A DNA stretch of 64,000 nucleotides. It comes from Actinomadura sp. NAK00032 (GTDB lineage Bacteria > Actinomycetota > Actinomycetes > Streptosporangiales > Streptosporangiaceae). Shown here piece after piece: positions 8,211 through 17,414 of this stretch. The stretch is from contig NZ_CP054932.1 in assembly GCF_013364275.1 (NCBI RefSeq), positions 5,270,001-5,334,000 on the forward strand, read 5' to 3'. The stretch's first letter is position 1. Each line of letters opens with the position of its first letter. The notes beneath the pieces were generated by a model. The model was not told the DNA's origin. It did not search any database and saw only the letters and a list, made by a program, of their open reading frames with translations. The position numbers were made by a program, and so were the translations under genes.

Positions 8211-8232
8211 ATTTAGTTCGTCCGAACGAAAT
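8211..8232. promoter_or_regulatory. 22-bp MarR-type operator palindrome
   Basis: ATTT-n-GTTCG-nn-CGAAC-n-AAAT, with 18 of 22 bases symmetric, in the 65-bp gap between the divergent monooxygenase and marR genes. Length, symmetry and position fit MarR dimers that repress both directions. Confidence 0.7.
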
Positions 8233-8251
8233 ATATGGAGAGGCATACCGG

Positions 8252-8734
8252 GTGTCAAGATCGGATCGTCGGGAGGAGCTGCTCGCGGCGCTGGGCCGGG
8301 CGGGCCGCGAGCAGAGCAACGCCACGGTGATGTACCACTCGGCGCTCAGCGCGCGGATGGGGCTCGGCATGACCGAGGAGAAGGCGCTCGACCTGCTGCA
8401 GCGGCTCGGCCCGCTCTCCGCGGGCGACCTCGCCCGGCACTCGGGCCTCGCCCCGGCCTCGGTCAGCGGCCTGATCGACCGGCTGCAGGCCAAGGGGTTC
8501 GTCCGCCGGGTCCGCGACGAGGGCGACCGGCGGCGGGTGATCGTGGAGATCGACCCGTCCCGCGTCCAGGCGTTCGCGGAGCTGTTCGCCGGCTTCGTCC
8601 GCGGCCTGGACGAGATGTACGCCGCCTACGGCGACGACGAGCTGGCACTGATCCTGGACTTCCTGCGCCGCGTCACCGCCGTCCAGCGGGAAGCCACGAT
8701 CCGGCTGACCGGCCAGGACGGCGCGGGCGGCTGA
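8252..8734 (+). CDS. MarR family transcriptional regulator
   Basis: 160 residues from a GTG at 8252, preceded by GGAGAGG. The winged helix-turn-helix is clear at about 45-100 (GLGMTEEKALDLLQRLG, then LARHSGLAPASVSGLIDRLQ and the wing FVRRVRDEGDRRR). The flanking helices form the dimer interface. MarR proteins are released from DNA by phenolic ligands. The divergent FAD monooxygenase is the obvious target, through the palindrome at 8211-8232. Confidence 0.92.
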   Translation: MSRSDRREELLAALGRAGREQSNATVMYHSALSARMGLGMTEEKALDLLQRLGPLSAGDLARHSGLAPASVSGLIDRLQAKGFVRRVRDEGDRRRVIVEIDPSRVQAFAELFAGFVRGLDEMYAAYGDDELALILDFLRRVTAVQREATIRLTGQDGAGG

Positions 8735-8744
8735 CGCCCCCGGC

Positions 8745-9359
8745 TCAGTGCCCGGCGTGCGCCGGCCGCCGTAGCGCGGGGGCCAGCCAGCGGCCGAGGA
8801 AGGCGCGGAGCTCCGCGTCGCCGCGCGGCGGCCCGCTCGGGTGCTGCAGCAGCGACGTCAGCACCCGCAAGATGATCTCGGCGAGGCCGCCGAGATCGTC
8901 GTCGCCGACGCCGGCGGCCGCCCAGTCCACCGGGTAGCGCCGCAGCATCCGGGCGCCGTAGCCGATGACGTCCGCGGTGATGGCGCCGCGGCCGAGGGCG
9001 CCTGAGTCCCCCAGCTGCAGCACCAGGCTCAGGCGCGGCTCCGCCGGGATCGTCCGCACGCAGAAGACCATGCCCTCGACCACGGCCTCGGCCGGGTCCG
9101 CGATGCCCTGGACATGGGCGATCAGCCGGTCGACGAACGCCTCCGCGCCCTGCGCCGCGACCTCGCCGATGATGTCGGTGACCCGGGCGAAGTGGCGGTA
9201 GACGGTCTGGCGGGTGACGCCGAGCTCGTTCGCGACGTCGGTCAGAGTCGTCTTCGCGGCGCCGTGCCGGTCGACGCAGCGGGCGGTCGCGTCGACGATG
9301 CGCTGACGTGCCTCGGCCTCCGATGCGGGAGGGCTCCCTCCCCAGCCGTGGTGCGCCAT
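8745..9359 (-). CDS. TetR family transcriptional regulator
   Basis: 204 residues from the ATG at 9359. The N-terminal HTH covers about 15-60 (ARQRIVDATARCVDRHG, then LTDVANELGVTRQTVYRHF) and is followed by an all-helical ligand domain. It is the third gene of a leftward series (10509-12017, 9364-10494, 8745-9359) and starts 4 bp after the stop of the membrane protein, so it is probably co-transcribed and controls the same operon. It ends 10 bp from the convergent marR gene. Confidence 0.9.
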   Translation of the reverse strand: MAHHGWGGSPPASEAEARQRIVDATARCVDRHGAAKTTLTDVANELGVTRQTVYRHFARVTDIIGEVAAQGAEAFVDRLIAHVQGIADPAEAVVEGMVFCVRTIPAEPRLSLVLQLGDSGALGRGAITADVIGYGARMLRRYPVDWAAAGVGDDDLGGLAEIILRVLTSLLQHPSGPPRGDAELRAFLGRWLAPALRRPAHAGH

Positions 9360-9363
9360 GGCA

Positions 9364-10494
9364 TCAGGATCCCACAGGCTCCGCGGCCGGGCGCGCCGCG
9401 ACCGCGCGCAGTGCGGCGCCGATGAGCCCCGCCGCGGCGACGGCGCACAGCACGACGTACCAGAGGCTGCCGACCGGCGTGCCCTGCTCGGTGACGCCGC
9501 CGTCCGACGCGAGGTAGTCGGGCATGGCGACCAGCCAGAGGACGGCGAGGACGCCGAGGTAGAGCGCCGGGTAGATCCGCACGAACAGCGGCGACGCCAC
9601 CGGCGGAACCGCTCCCCCGCGCGGCGCGCGCACGGCGTCCGCGAGCAGCAGCAGCCCGGCGACCCAGACCACGGCGAGTTCCGCACTGAGGACGGCGCGC
9701 TGGATCCCGAGCTGGTCCTCGCCCCGGAACGCGCCGCTGGGCGCGCTCACGATGATCATCGCCAGCGGCGTCACCGCGCCCGCGACGGCGGACCGCCAGC
9801 CGACCCGCGCGCCGCCGAGCGGGCCGCGGCCGTCCCTCGGCGCGGTCAGGCGGACCGCGAGGTAGGTCATCGCGCCGAACGACACCGACGCGAACAGCAG
9901 CATGCTGTTCATCGGCACCGAGGCGAGCGCCGGCTGGTTGATCATCTCGTTGGCGGGGTTCCACGCCCACCACTTCAGCTGCGGGCCGAGGTGGTCGAAG
10001 ACCTCGTAGAAGACCTGGCAGGCGAACGCGACCGCCACCGAGCCGGCCAGCGGGCCGCGCCGCGCGAACACGCCGAGGGCCCGGACCAGCTCGTAGGCGA
10101 GCTGCGACAGCGCCGGATAGAAGGCGATGATGTAGAGCGGCAGCCGGTCGTACATGAACTGCACGGTGAACACGTTGTGGGAGAAGATGAACCCGACGTG
10201 CTCCTCAAGGCCGAACCAGCCCGGGAAGTAGAGCGGCGGCTCGATCACGGCCAGGTACACGACCGAGGCGGTCCACAGCGCGAGGTTGACCGGGTCGCCG
10301 TCGCGCCGCCACCGCCGCCACGCGTGGACGAGGGCGAACACCGCGCCGCCGACGATGAGCAGCTCCAGGACCGGCATGGTGCCGCTCTCCAGGCCGAACG
10401 GGTCGCGGACGGTCACGAACGGGTGGGCGTCGCGGCAGGAGAAGCCCAGCCCTTCGGCGATCCGCTCGGCCACCGCGTCGCAGGTGCGGTCCAT
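9364..10494 (-). CDS. Multi-spanning membrane protein of unknown function
   Basis: 376 residues, ATG at 10494 with GGAGG nine bases upstream. There are about eight or nine hydrophobic segments, starting with PVLELLIVGGAVFALVHAW at about 40 and ending near the C-terminus with SLWYVVLCAVAAAGLIGAAL. Conserved-looking polar patches sit between helices (EPPLYFPGWFGLEEHVG, YEVFDHLGPQLKWWAWNP). No transporter motif is recognised. It lies 14 bp behind a FAD enzyme and 4 bp ahead of a TetR gene, so the three probably work as a unit, perhaps for export or for a membrane-bound redox step on a lipid-like substrate. Confidence 0.85.
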   Translation of the reverse strand: MDRTCDAVAERIAEGLGFSCRDAHPFVTVRDPFGLESGTMPVLELLIVGGAVFALVHAWRRWRRDGDPVNLALWTASVVYLAVIEPPLYFPGWFGLEEHVGFIFSHNVFTVQFMYDRLPLYIIAFYPALSQLAYELVRALGVFARRGPLAGSVAVAFACQVFYEVFDHLGPQLKWWAWNPANEMINQPALASVPMNSMLLFASVSFGAMTYLAVRLTAPRDGRGPLGGARVGWRSAVAGAVTPLAMIIVSAPSGAFRGEDQLGIQRAVLSAELAVVWVAGLLLLADAVRAPRGGAVPPVASPLFVRIYPALYLGVLAVLWLVAMPDYLASDGGVTEQGTPVGSLWYVVLCAVAAAGLIGAALRAVAARPAAEPVGS

Positions 10495-10508
10495 CGCTCG
10501 TCCTCCGC

Positions 10509-12017
10509 TCACGCGCCGACGAGGTCGCCGCGGTCGGGGCCCGCCGCCGGCGGGCCGGTGTAGCCGGTGAAGTCGGTGCCGGGCGGGTCCTCCCGCTCGT
10601 CGAACCCGTAGGGGACGACCGTGCGGCCGAGCCGCCGGCGCACCTGGTAGCGGACGATCCCGAACCAGAACCGGGGGTCGGCGGCCATCTCCCGCAGCGA
10701 CCGGTCGAGGTTGAACACCTGCGCGAACGTCCGCTCGACGTAGGCGTCCTCGCGTCCGGCGGCGGTGATGGCGTTGAACACCGGCCAGCTGAACCGCGCG
10801 GTCAGCCGGCGCCGCCAGGGTGCGGCGACCTCGGTCCCGGTCGCGAAGTCGTAGGCCTGGTCGCGGGCCATCGCGAGCATCCACGGCACGTCGAGGGACT
10901 TCTTCTGCAGGGCGAGGAACTCGCGGAGGAAGGCGGGGTCGAGGGCGCCGCGGCGGCGCAGCACCGCGCCGAGGATGAGCGCGGAGCGGGCGGCCGAGCT
11001 CATGCCCTGGGCGTAGAACGGGTTGAAGGCGCAGATCGAGTCGCCGACGCAGACCAGCCCGGCCGGGGGCGTGTCGAGCAGGTCGAAGCGGCGCCACCGG
11101 TTGCCGGTGGAACGGGTCAGATGCACCTCGGAGACGGGCGTGCACGCGCGGGCCGCCTGCCCGAAGGCCGGAGCCCGCACGCGGTCCACGGCCGCCTCGA
11201 ACGCGTCCGGCCTGCTCGGCATCTTGATGCCCCACGACCCCATGCACACGATGGCGCGGTCGCCCTCGATCGGGAAGAAGTTGCTGAGGAACTCGTGCTC
11301 CTCGGGGTGGCGGCCGGTGTCCTGCGCCGGCGTGATGACCAGGTGCCGCCACCACCACGACTCCGGCCGCCGCCCGGCGGGCGGCAGGTCGTACCAGCGG
11401 GAGGTGTAGGTGACCTTGGCGTCGAGGGTCCGCTCGGGCGGCGCGGGCCAGCCGGCCTCGCGGAGCCAGTCGACGACCGAGGACCCGCGTCCCAGCGCGT
11501 CCACGACCAGGTCGGCGGCGAGGTACTCCTCGCCGTCACCGGTGCGGTACTCGACACCCTCGACGCGCCCGCGCGCGGTGCCGCCGCCGGCCGAGCGGAG
11601 CCCGGTGACGGTCGCGCCCTCGCGGATCTCGATGGCCGGCAGCTCGCGGACCCTGTCCCGCAGGACCCGCTCGATGAGCAGCCGGGAGCTGTAGACCATC
11701 GTCATCGATCCCGACTTGCGCGGCGCCCAGCCGTCGTTCTCGCAGTACGCGGCGTCCATCGACGGCATCAGCCGCATCCCGCCGGCGGCGATCAGGGCCT
11801 CCTCGAACCCGGGGAAGATCTCGCCGATCGCGCGGCGGCCGGAGTTGAGCAGGAAGTGCGGGTGCTTGCTCTGCGGGACGCCCCGGCGGTGCTCGGCGTC
11901 CGGCGGGATCCGGTCCCGCTCCAGGACGACCACCTCGTCGAAGTGCCGCGCGAGCACCCCCGCGGCGCACAGCCCCGCCACGCTGCCGCCGAGCACCACG
12001 GCCGTCCGTCCGCGCAT
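10509..12017 (-). CDS. FAD-dependent oxidoreductase, epoxidase/hydroxylase-like
   Basis: 502 residues. The start ATG at 12017 was chosen over one four codons upstream because GGAGG lies six bases before it. N-terminal FAD site GGSVAGLCAAGVLARHF with the strand-end acid in VVVLERD, a DALGRGS motif near 155-160, and VCVGDSICAFNPFYAQGMS near 295-315, which replaces the usual GDAAH. This architecture is seen in flavin epoxidases and hydroxylases of polyketide and terpenoid pathways, and also in poorly characterised actinobacterial proteins. It leads an operon with a membrane protein and a TetR. The substrate is unknown. Confidence 0.88.
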   Translation of the reverse strand: MRGRTAVVLGGSVAGLCAAGVLARHFDEVVVLERDRIPPDAEHRRGVPQSKHPHFLLNSGRRAIGEIFPGFEEALIAAGGMRLMPSMDAAYCENDGWAPRKSGSMTMVYSSRLLIERVLRDRVRELPAIEIREGATVTGLRSAGGGTARGRVEGVEYRTGDGEEYLAADLVVDALGRGSSVVDWLREAGWPAPPERTLDAKVTYTSRWYDLPPAGRRPESWWWRHLVITPAQDTGRHPEEHEFLSNFFPIEGDRAIVCMGSWGIKMPSRPDAFEAAVDRVRAPAFGQAARACTPVSEVHLTRSTGNRWRRFDLLDTPPAGLVCVGDSICAFNPFYAQGMSSAARSALILGAVLRRRGALDPAFLREFLALQKKSLDVPWMLAMARDQAYDFATGTEVAAPWRRRLTARFSWPVFNAITAAGREDAYVERTFAQVFNLDRSLREMAADPRFWFGIVRYQVRRRLGRTVVPYGFDEREDPPGTDFTGYTGPPAAGPDRGDLVGA

Positions 12018-12029
12018 CCGAGCCTCCAT

Positions 12030-12056
12030 TCATACAGATGATGGATGAATGTATGA
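12030..12056. promoter_or_regulatory. Possible TetR operator
   Basis: TCATACA and TGTATGA arms, seven bases each with a 13-nt spacer, 13 bp upstream of the FAD oxidoreductase start. The AT-rich stretch is exceptional in this GC-rich DNA. The likely ligand is the TetR at 8745-9359 encoded in the same operon. Confidence 0.4.
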
Positions 12057-12167
12057 TTGGCGACGGACGCGCGTCAATGCCCCGGCCCGCGGCAAGGCCC
12101 CCGCACACCCCGTTCACGGTCCGTGTTCTAATGATCACAAGACTGACGGTTCCGGCGGGAGCGAAGG

Positions 12168-13337
12168 GTGCGCGTCTCGAACGATCCGGGCGGCCCGGCC
12201 GCCGCCCCGAGGCGGAGCGGGCGCACCGCTCCGCTCAGCTGGCCGGCCGTGGTGCTCTGGCTCGTCGGGATCACGGCGGTCCTCGCGGTCACCGGCGTCG
12301 TCCTCAGCCGGGAGACCGGCCTGGCCCCCTTCCTGGTCTTCCTGCCGACCCTCATCTCCGGGCGGGGGACGGTCCGGCAGACCGCGGTCGCGTCCGGGTG
12401 GGCGACCCTGGTCATCGCCGGCTCCCTCATCCGCAGCCCGCTGGACGGCGCGGCGGCCAACGCGAGCGTCCTCGTCTTCGCCATCGCGCTGAACGGGCTG
12501 AGCGTGGCCCAGGCGGAGCGGCGCGTCCACCGGGAAGGGGAGATCACCCGGCTGCGCTCCGCCGCGGCCGCCCTGCAGCGCCAGATCCTGCGCCCGTTCC
12601 CCCTGGCCACCGATGAGCTCACCGCCCACGGCCTGTACGAACCGGTCGAGGAGGACAGCCTGGTCGGCGGCGACGTCTACGAGGTCATGGCCACGCCGTA
12701 CGGCAGCCGCGCGTTCATCGCCGACGTCCAGGGCAAGGGGCTGCCCGCGATCAGCACGGCGTTCTCGGTGCTCAGCTCCTTCCGCGAGGCGGCACTGGCG
12801 GAGCCCACCCTCAGCGGCGTCGTGGAGACGCTCGAGAAGTCGGTGCTGCGGCACAACTCCTTCGCCGTCCAGACCGGCGAGGAAGAGCGCTTCGTCACCG
12901 CGTTCGTGCTGGGCGTCGGCTCGGAGACCAAGGTCCAGGCCATCAACTGCGGCCACATCCCGCCCTACCTCATCGACGAGGAGCGCACCGGCCGGGTGCC
13001 GCTCGGCGAGGCGTCCGTCCCGCTCGGGCTGGCCTCCCTCAGTTCCGAGCCGCGCCCCGTGAAATGGTTCGACTTTCCGTACGGCTCCACACTGCTGCTG
13101 TGCACCGACGGCGTCACCGAGGCCCGGAACCCGGCCGGCGAGTTCTACCCGCTGGAAGAGCGCGTGGTCTCCTGGAAGGACGTCCCCGCGGCGGACATCG
13201 CCCCGACCGTCCGCCACGAGTTGCAGGAGTACACGCGGGGCGGACTGGCGGACGACACCGCGCTCCTGATCCTCCACAGAGAACCGGCGACCGCGCCGGG
13301 CCGCCCCCCGACCCGGCGGCCGGAGGTCCCCCCCTGA
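12168..13337 (+). CDS. Membrane-anchored SpoIIE/PP2C-type phosphatase
   Basis: 389 residues from a GTG at 12168 with GGAGCGAAGG upstream. The first 110 residues hold about three hydrophobic segments (SWPAVVLWLVGITAVLAV and following). A linker helix then leads into a SpoIIE-type phosphatase domain from about 140 to 370. Metal-binding signatures are GGDVYEVM, FIADVQGKG, INCGHIPPY and LLCTDGVTEARN. Such proteins dephosphorylate anti-sigma-factor antagonists, or use rsbU-like signalling from the membrane. No partner kinase or STAS gene is adjacent. A strong terminator follows. Confidence 0.92.
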   Translation: MRVSNDPGGPAAAPRRSGRTAPLSWPAVVLWLVGITAVLAVTGVVLSRETGLAPFLVFLPTLISGRGTVRQTAVASGWATLVIAGSLIRSPLDGAAANASVLVFAIALNGLSVAQAERRVHREGEITRLRSAAAALQRQILRPFPLATDELTAHGLYEPVEEDSLVGGDVYEVMATPYGSRAFIADVQGKGLPAISTAFSVLSSFREAALAEPTLSGVVETLEKSVLRHNSFAVQTGEEERFVTAFVLGVGSETKVQAINCGHIPPYLIDEERTGRVPLGEASVPLGLASLSSEPRPVKWFDFPYGSTLLLCTDGVTEARNPAGEFYPLEERVVSWKDVPAADIAPTVRHELQEYTRGGLADDTALLILHREPATAPGRPPTRRPEVPP

Positions 13338-13382
13338 TCCCCGGCCGCCGGGCATGCGCACCCCAGCGGGGGCGCCGGGAGC

Positions 13383-13412
13383 GCCTTGGCGGGGCGCCGG
13401 CCCCGCCAAGGC
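13383..13412 (+). terminator. Strong hairpin terminator after the phosphatase gene
   Basis: A 13-bp perfect stem (GCCTTGGCGGGGC paired with its complement) and a GCCG loop, 45 bp past the stop. There is no T tract. Confidence 0.65.
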
Positions 13413-13448
13413 CGAGACACAGCCTGGCCGGAGCGGCGGTGGGAGCAC

Positions 13449-13479
13449 ATCGGTAGAAGAACCGATCCTACGTACCGAT
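13449..13479. promoter_or_regulatory. ATCGGT/ACCGAT repeat cluster
   Basis: ATCGGT at 13449, ACCGAT at 13461 and ACCGAT again at 13474 give one inverted and one direct repeat, about 105 bp upstream of the STAND-LuxR gene. This may be a regulator-binding site. The weak symmetry makes it tentative. Confidence 0.3.
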
Positions 13480-13582
13480 TCATGAGCCGTTCGCGAATAC
13501 GGTAGCCGTCCGTGTCATGTTGACTACACTTCAAGGGTCCCCCTGGTAGCCGGACTTACGGCGTAGCTGACTGGAGGCGGCC

Positions 13583-15913
13583 TTGTCGCTGACCGCGGCA
13601 CTGGAACGGCAGACGGGAAGACTGCCCGCGGAACTCACCAGCTTCATCGGCCGCAAGGCGGAACTGGAGCAGGTACGGCGGCTCATCGAGACCCACCGGC
13701 TCATCACGCTGACCGGGCCGGGCGGAGTCGGCAAGTCCAGGCTCGCGGTGCGCACCGCCGGCCTCGCGCAGGGCGCCTTCGACGACGGGGTGGCCTTCGT
13801 CGGGCTCTCGGGGCTGACGGAGCCGACCCTGCTGGCGCAGACGATCTGCGACGCGCTCGGGGTGGCCGAGCGGGGCGACTCCGCCATCGCGCGGCTCGCC
13901 GACCACCTCGCCGACCTGCGGCTGCTGCTCGTCCTGGACACCTGCGAGCACCTGGTCGACGACTGCGCGATGCTGGCCGAGCTGCTGCTGCGCGCCGCCC
14001 CCGGGCTGCGCGTCCTGGCGACCAGCCGCCAGCCCCTCGACGTGATGGGCGAGTACACCTTCCGCGTCGCGCCGCTCGGCCGGCCGCGGCCGGGTCCGGG
14101 CGCCGCCGACGGCGAGGAGTGCGACTCGGTGAAGCTGTTCGCCGAGCGCGCCGCCGCGACCGTCCAGGGGTGGACGCTCACCGGCGACGACCGCGACGTC
14201 GTCGTCCGGCTGTGCGACCGCCTCGACGGCATCCCGCTGGCGATCGAGCTCGCCGCCGTCCAGCTGCGGACGTTCTCGCTGGACCAGATGCTCGGCCGGC
14301 TCGGCACGCACCTGTTCCAGGTCCGCGGCCGGCGCACCGGCCTGCAGCGCCACCAGACGCTGCGCGCGGCGGTCGACTGGAGCCACGAGCTGTGCTCGGC
14401 CGAGGAGCGGCTGCTGTGGGCCCGGCTGTCGGTGTTCGCCACCGACTTCGACCTGGACGCGGTCGAGCAGGTCTGCGCCGGCGGCGGGCTGCCCGCCGCG
14501 CAGATCGTCGAGGTGCTCACGGGCCTGCTGGAGAAGTCGGTCGTGCAGCGCGCCGACCGCGGCGGCCGCGTCCGCTACCGGATGCTCGACACCCTGCGCG
14601 AGTACGGCGCCGAGCGCCTCGCCGCGCAGGGACCGGGCGAGGAGGTCCGGCTCCGGGACCGCTGCTTCGGCTGGTACGCCGGGCTGCTGCGCCGCGCCCG
14701 CCTGGACCTGTCCAGCGCGGCGCAGGTCCGCTGGCTCGACTGGTTCGGCTGCGAGCGCGCCAACATCCGGGCGCTGCTCGGGCAGGTGCTGCCGGCGGCG
14801 GACGAGGAGATCCTCCGGGAGTCCATGGGCGCCCTCGGCCGCTTCTGGGCGCTGAACGGCATCCTCGGCGAGAGCCGCCACTGGATGGACCGGCTGCTGG
14901 AGACGCGCGACACCACCGGGCCCGGCTGGTCGGACTTCCTCACGGTCGCCGCGCTGACGATGACGCTCCAGAACGACCTCGCCGTCTCGGGCGAACTGCT
15001 GGAGCGGGCGCTGGCGCAGGCGCGGGCGGAGGACGACCGGGACGGCTGCGCCGCCGCCCTGGCCGGCCAGGGCGTCGCGGCGCTGTTCGCCGGCGACTTC
15101 GACCTGTCGCTGCGGCTGCTCGGCACCGCCGGCGACCTGTACGGCGAGACCGGCTACGACGACCTGTTCGTCCTGCTCACCGAGGTGTTCCGGGCGCTGG
15201 CGCACCTGTTCGGCAACGACCTGCCCGCGGCCGTCGCGCACGGCGACCGGGCCGTCCGGCTCGGCGAGGAGCGCGGCGAGCTGTGGGCCCGCTCCTACGG
15301 CATGCTCGTCGGCGGGCTGGCGCTGTGGCTCTCCGGCGACCTCGACGCGTCGCTGCGGCGGCTCCGCCGGTCGCTCCGCATCAAGCGCGACCTCAACGAC
15401 GGGCTGGGCGTGACCCTCGGGCTGGAGGGCATCGCCGGATGCCTGTGCAGCGGCGGCGAGTTCGTCCGCGCCGCACGGCTCCTCGGGGCGTCCGACCGGA
15501 TGCGCGAGACCACCCAGACCGCCTGGTTCGGCCCCCACCACGCCGTGCTCCGGGACGTCCACATCGACCAGGCGGTCAAGGCCCTCGGCGAGGAGCGCTA
15601 CCGCGCGGCCTTCGAGGAGGGCCAGCGGATGCCGCTCGCCCAGGCCGTCGACGACGCGCTCGGCGAGCCGGCGGCCGCCCCCGGCGGACCCGCCGCCCGG
15701 CCGGCGGGCGGCGCGCACCCGCTGACCGAACGCGAACTGCAGGTCGCGGTGCTGGTGGCCGAGGGGCTGTCCAACCGCGACATCGCCGAACGGCTCACGA
15801 TCGCCAAGCGCACCGCCGACTCCCACCTCGAGCACATCCTCGCCAAGCTCGGCTACTCCTCCCGCGCCCAGATCGCCGCCTGGATCACCGCGCAGGACGC
15901 CTCGTCCAGCTGA
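13583..15913 (+). CDS. STAND ATPase regulator with C-terminal LuxR HTH
   Basis: 776 residues from a TTG at 13583, supported by GGAGG ten bases upstream. The N-terminal NTPase has the P-loop GPGGVGKS at 45-52, Walker B LLLVLDTCEHL near 114-124 and the later DGIPLAIELAA sensor. A helical region of TPR-like repeats follows (about 330-680). The C-terminus is a LuxR/GerE helix-turn-helix (LTERELQVAVLVAEGLSNRDI, about 711-770). The protein is a nucleotide-switched transcription activator. Its counterpart at 18126-20912 has the HTH at the N-terminus. It ends 5 bp from the convergent serine hydrolase. The inducer and targets are unknown. Confidence 0.93.
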   Translation: MSLTAALERQTGRLPAELTSFIGRKAELEQVRRLIETHRLITLTGPGGVGKSRLAVRTAGLAQGAFDDGVAFVGLSGLTEPTLLAQTICDALGVAERGDSAIARLADHLADLRLLLVLDTCEHLVDDCAMLAELLLRAAPGLRVLATSRQPLDVMGEYTFRVAPLGRPRPGPGAADGEECDSVKLFAERAAATVQGWTLTGDDRDVVVRLCDRLDGIPLAIELAAVQLRTFSLDQMLGRLGTHLFQVRGRRTGLQRHQTLRAAVDWSHELCSAEERLLWARLSVFATDFDLDAVEQVCAGGGLPAAQIVEVLTGLLEKSVVQRADRGGRVRYRMLDTLREYGAERLAAQGPGEEVRLRDRCFGWYAGLLRRARLDLSSAAQVRWLDWFGCERANIRALLGQVLPAADEEILRESMGALGRFWALNGILGESRHWMDRLLETRDTTGPGWSDFLTVAALTMTLQNDLAVSGELLERALAQARAEDDRDGCAAALAGQGVAALFAGDFDLSLRLLGTAGDLYGETGYDDLFVLLTEVFRALAHLFGNDLPAAVAHGDRAVRLGEERGELWARSYGMLVGGLALWLSGDLDASLRRLRRSLRIKRDLNDGLGVTLGLEGIAGCLCSGGEFVRAARLLGASDRMRETTQTAWFGPHHAVLRDVHIDQAVKALGEERYRAAFEEGQRMPLAQAVDDALGEPAAAPGGPAARPAGGAHPLTERELQVAVLVAEGLSNRDIAERLTIAKRTADSHLEHILAKLGYSSRAQIAAWITAQDASSS

Positions 15914-15918
15914 GCGGA

Positions 15919-17391
15919 TCAGCGCGTCCGGCTCCTTCTGGACCGCAGGGCGAGGACGAGGCGCAGGACGGCGGTGGCGGCGCCGGCGGTGGCGGCGGCG
16001 CCGAGCGCGGCCGTCGCGTCCGGAACCCATGTCCAGACCTGGCGCAGGCCCATCCGCATGAGCGGTACCGCGGCGATCCACGGCAGCGCGCCCGCCAGGA
16101 TCCAGGCGCCCGTCGCGGCGGTGCCGCGCAGGCCGGTGGCGGTGGACGCGGGGCGGCGCAGGAGCCATGCGGAGCGTCCGGCCGCGAGGATGAGCGCGGC
16201 GGCCAGCGCCGTGGCCGTGCCGACGGCCAGGTAGTACGGCGCGGCGGACGGGGCGGGGCCCGGCCGCCCGCCCGCGAGCATCCGGGCGGCGCCGAAGCCG
16301 ATGTGCATGACCGCCCCGTCCTGGAGGAGCCCGTACAGGTTCTGCTGGAGGACCAGGGCGAGGTTCCGCTCCGGTAGCAGGAACACCATCGCCGAGTAGC
16401 CGGGAGTGCCGCCGGTGTGCCAGACGGCGCGGTCCAGCGGTGCGTCCAGGCCGCCGACCCGCCAGCCCAGGCCGTAGCCCGTCCCGGCCCCGGTCGGCTG
16501 GAGCGTGCCCTCCCGGCGCATGAGGCGCACCGATCCGGGCGACAGGACGCCCGGTGCGCCGCGGAGCTGGAAGGCGGCGAAGGCGGCCAGGTCCCCGAGG
16601 TCGCCGCCCAGGTAGCCGTAGCCGGCGCCGGAGTCGTCGAACCCGCCCGCGGTCGCGGCGGGCAGCCCCCACAGCAGCCGGTGGCCGGGGGCGAGGCGGC
16701 GCTCGCGCGCCGAGGCCGCGTCGGCGATGGCGCCGTCCATGCCCGCCGGGGCGAGCACGGCCTCCCGCAGGTGGTCGGCGTAGCGGCGGCCGGTTACTGC
16801 CTCGACCACGGCGGTCAGGACCAGGTAGTTGGCGCTGGTGTAGGCGTAGGCGGTGCCGGGCGGGCCGAGGGGCTCCACCCCGTCCAGGGCGCGCAGGCGT
16901 CCGGCCGGACGCGGGCAGTCGGCGTCCAGGCAGTCGGCGACCTCGAAGGTGGCGGAGGCGGGCAGGCCGGAGGTCTGGTTCAGCAGGTGGCGGACCGTGA
17001 CCTTGGAGGCGTGCGCCGCGCCGCCGAAGCGGAAGCCGGGCAGGTGCTCGGTGACCCGGTCGTCCAGGCCGAGCCGGCCCGCTTCGACCAGGGCCATCAC
17101 GGCGGTGCCGGTGACCGGCTTGGCGACCGAGCCCCACAGGAACGGGGTCCGGGCGGTGACGCGGTCGCCGCGGCCGTCGGTCCCCCACCAGCGCTGGTGG
17201 AGCGGACCGCCGGGCCCGACGACGGCGTAGGAGAGCCCGGGGACGCCGGCGTCCTCCATCCGGTCCCGGACGAAGGCGTCGATGTCCCCGTACCGATCGG
17301 TCCGGGCCTGGGCGGGCGCGATCGGGGTGCAGACGAGCACGAGCAGCAGGGCCGCCAGGCCCGCGGCGGCACGCCGCAGACGGCTGCGCAT
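15919..17391 (-). CDS. Serine beta-lactamase-family hydrolase with C-terminal membrane helices
   Basis: 490 residues, ATG at 17391. A signal peptide (about 1-29, ending APAQA) precedes a class-C beta-lactamase/DD-peptidase-like domain with the nucleophile in SVAK (Ser88, Lys91), a Tyr-containing YTSANY motif near 160, and HTGGTPG near 330. About three or four hydrophobic helices follow to the C-terminus, so the enzyme domain is extracytoplasmic and tethered. Family members are esterases, peptidases or penicillin-recognising enzymes. The divergent TetR at 17465 probably controls it through the long inverted repeat between them. Confidence 0.9.
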   Translation of the reverse strand: MRSRLRRAAAGLAALLLVLVCTPIAPAQARTDRYGDIDAFVRDRMEDAGVPGLSYAVVGPGGPLHQRWWGTDGRGDRVTARTPFLWGSVAKPVTGTAVMALVEAGRLGLDDRVTEHLPGFRFGGAAHASKVTVRHLLNQTSGLPASATFEVADCLDADCPRPAGRLRALDGVEPLGPPGTAYAYTSANYLVLTAVVEAVTGRRYADHLREAVLAPAGMDGAIADAASARERRLAPGHRLLWGLPAATAGGFDDSGAGYGYLGGDLGDLAAFAAFQLRGAPGVLSPGSVRLMRREGTLQPTGAGTGYGLGWRVGGLDAPLDRAVWHTGGTPGYSAMVFLLPERNLALVLQQNLYGLLQDGAVMHIGFGAARMLAGGRPGPAPSAAPYYLAVGTATALAAALILAAGRSAWLLRRPASTATGLRGTAATGAWILAGALPWIAAVPLMRMGLRQVWTWVPDATAALGAAATAGAATAVLRLVLALRSRRSRTR

Positions 17392-17414
17392 GGGGTCCTC
17401 GCAAGTTGTGAGGG

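Noticed and set aside
10509..12017. Flavin-dependent halogenase for the FAD enzyme
   Set aside because: The halogenase WxWxIP motif is absent. Motif pattern fits epoxidase/hydroxylase-like flavoproteins better.
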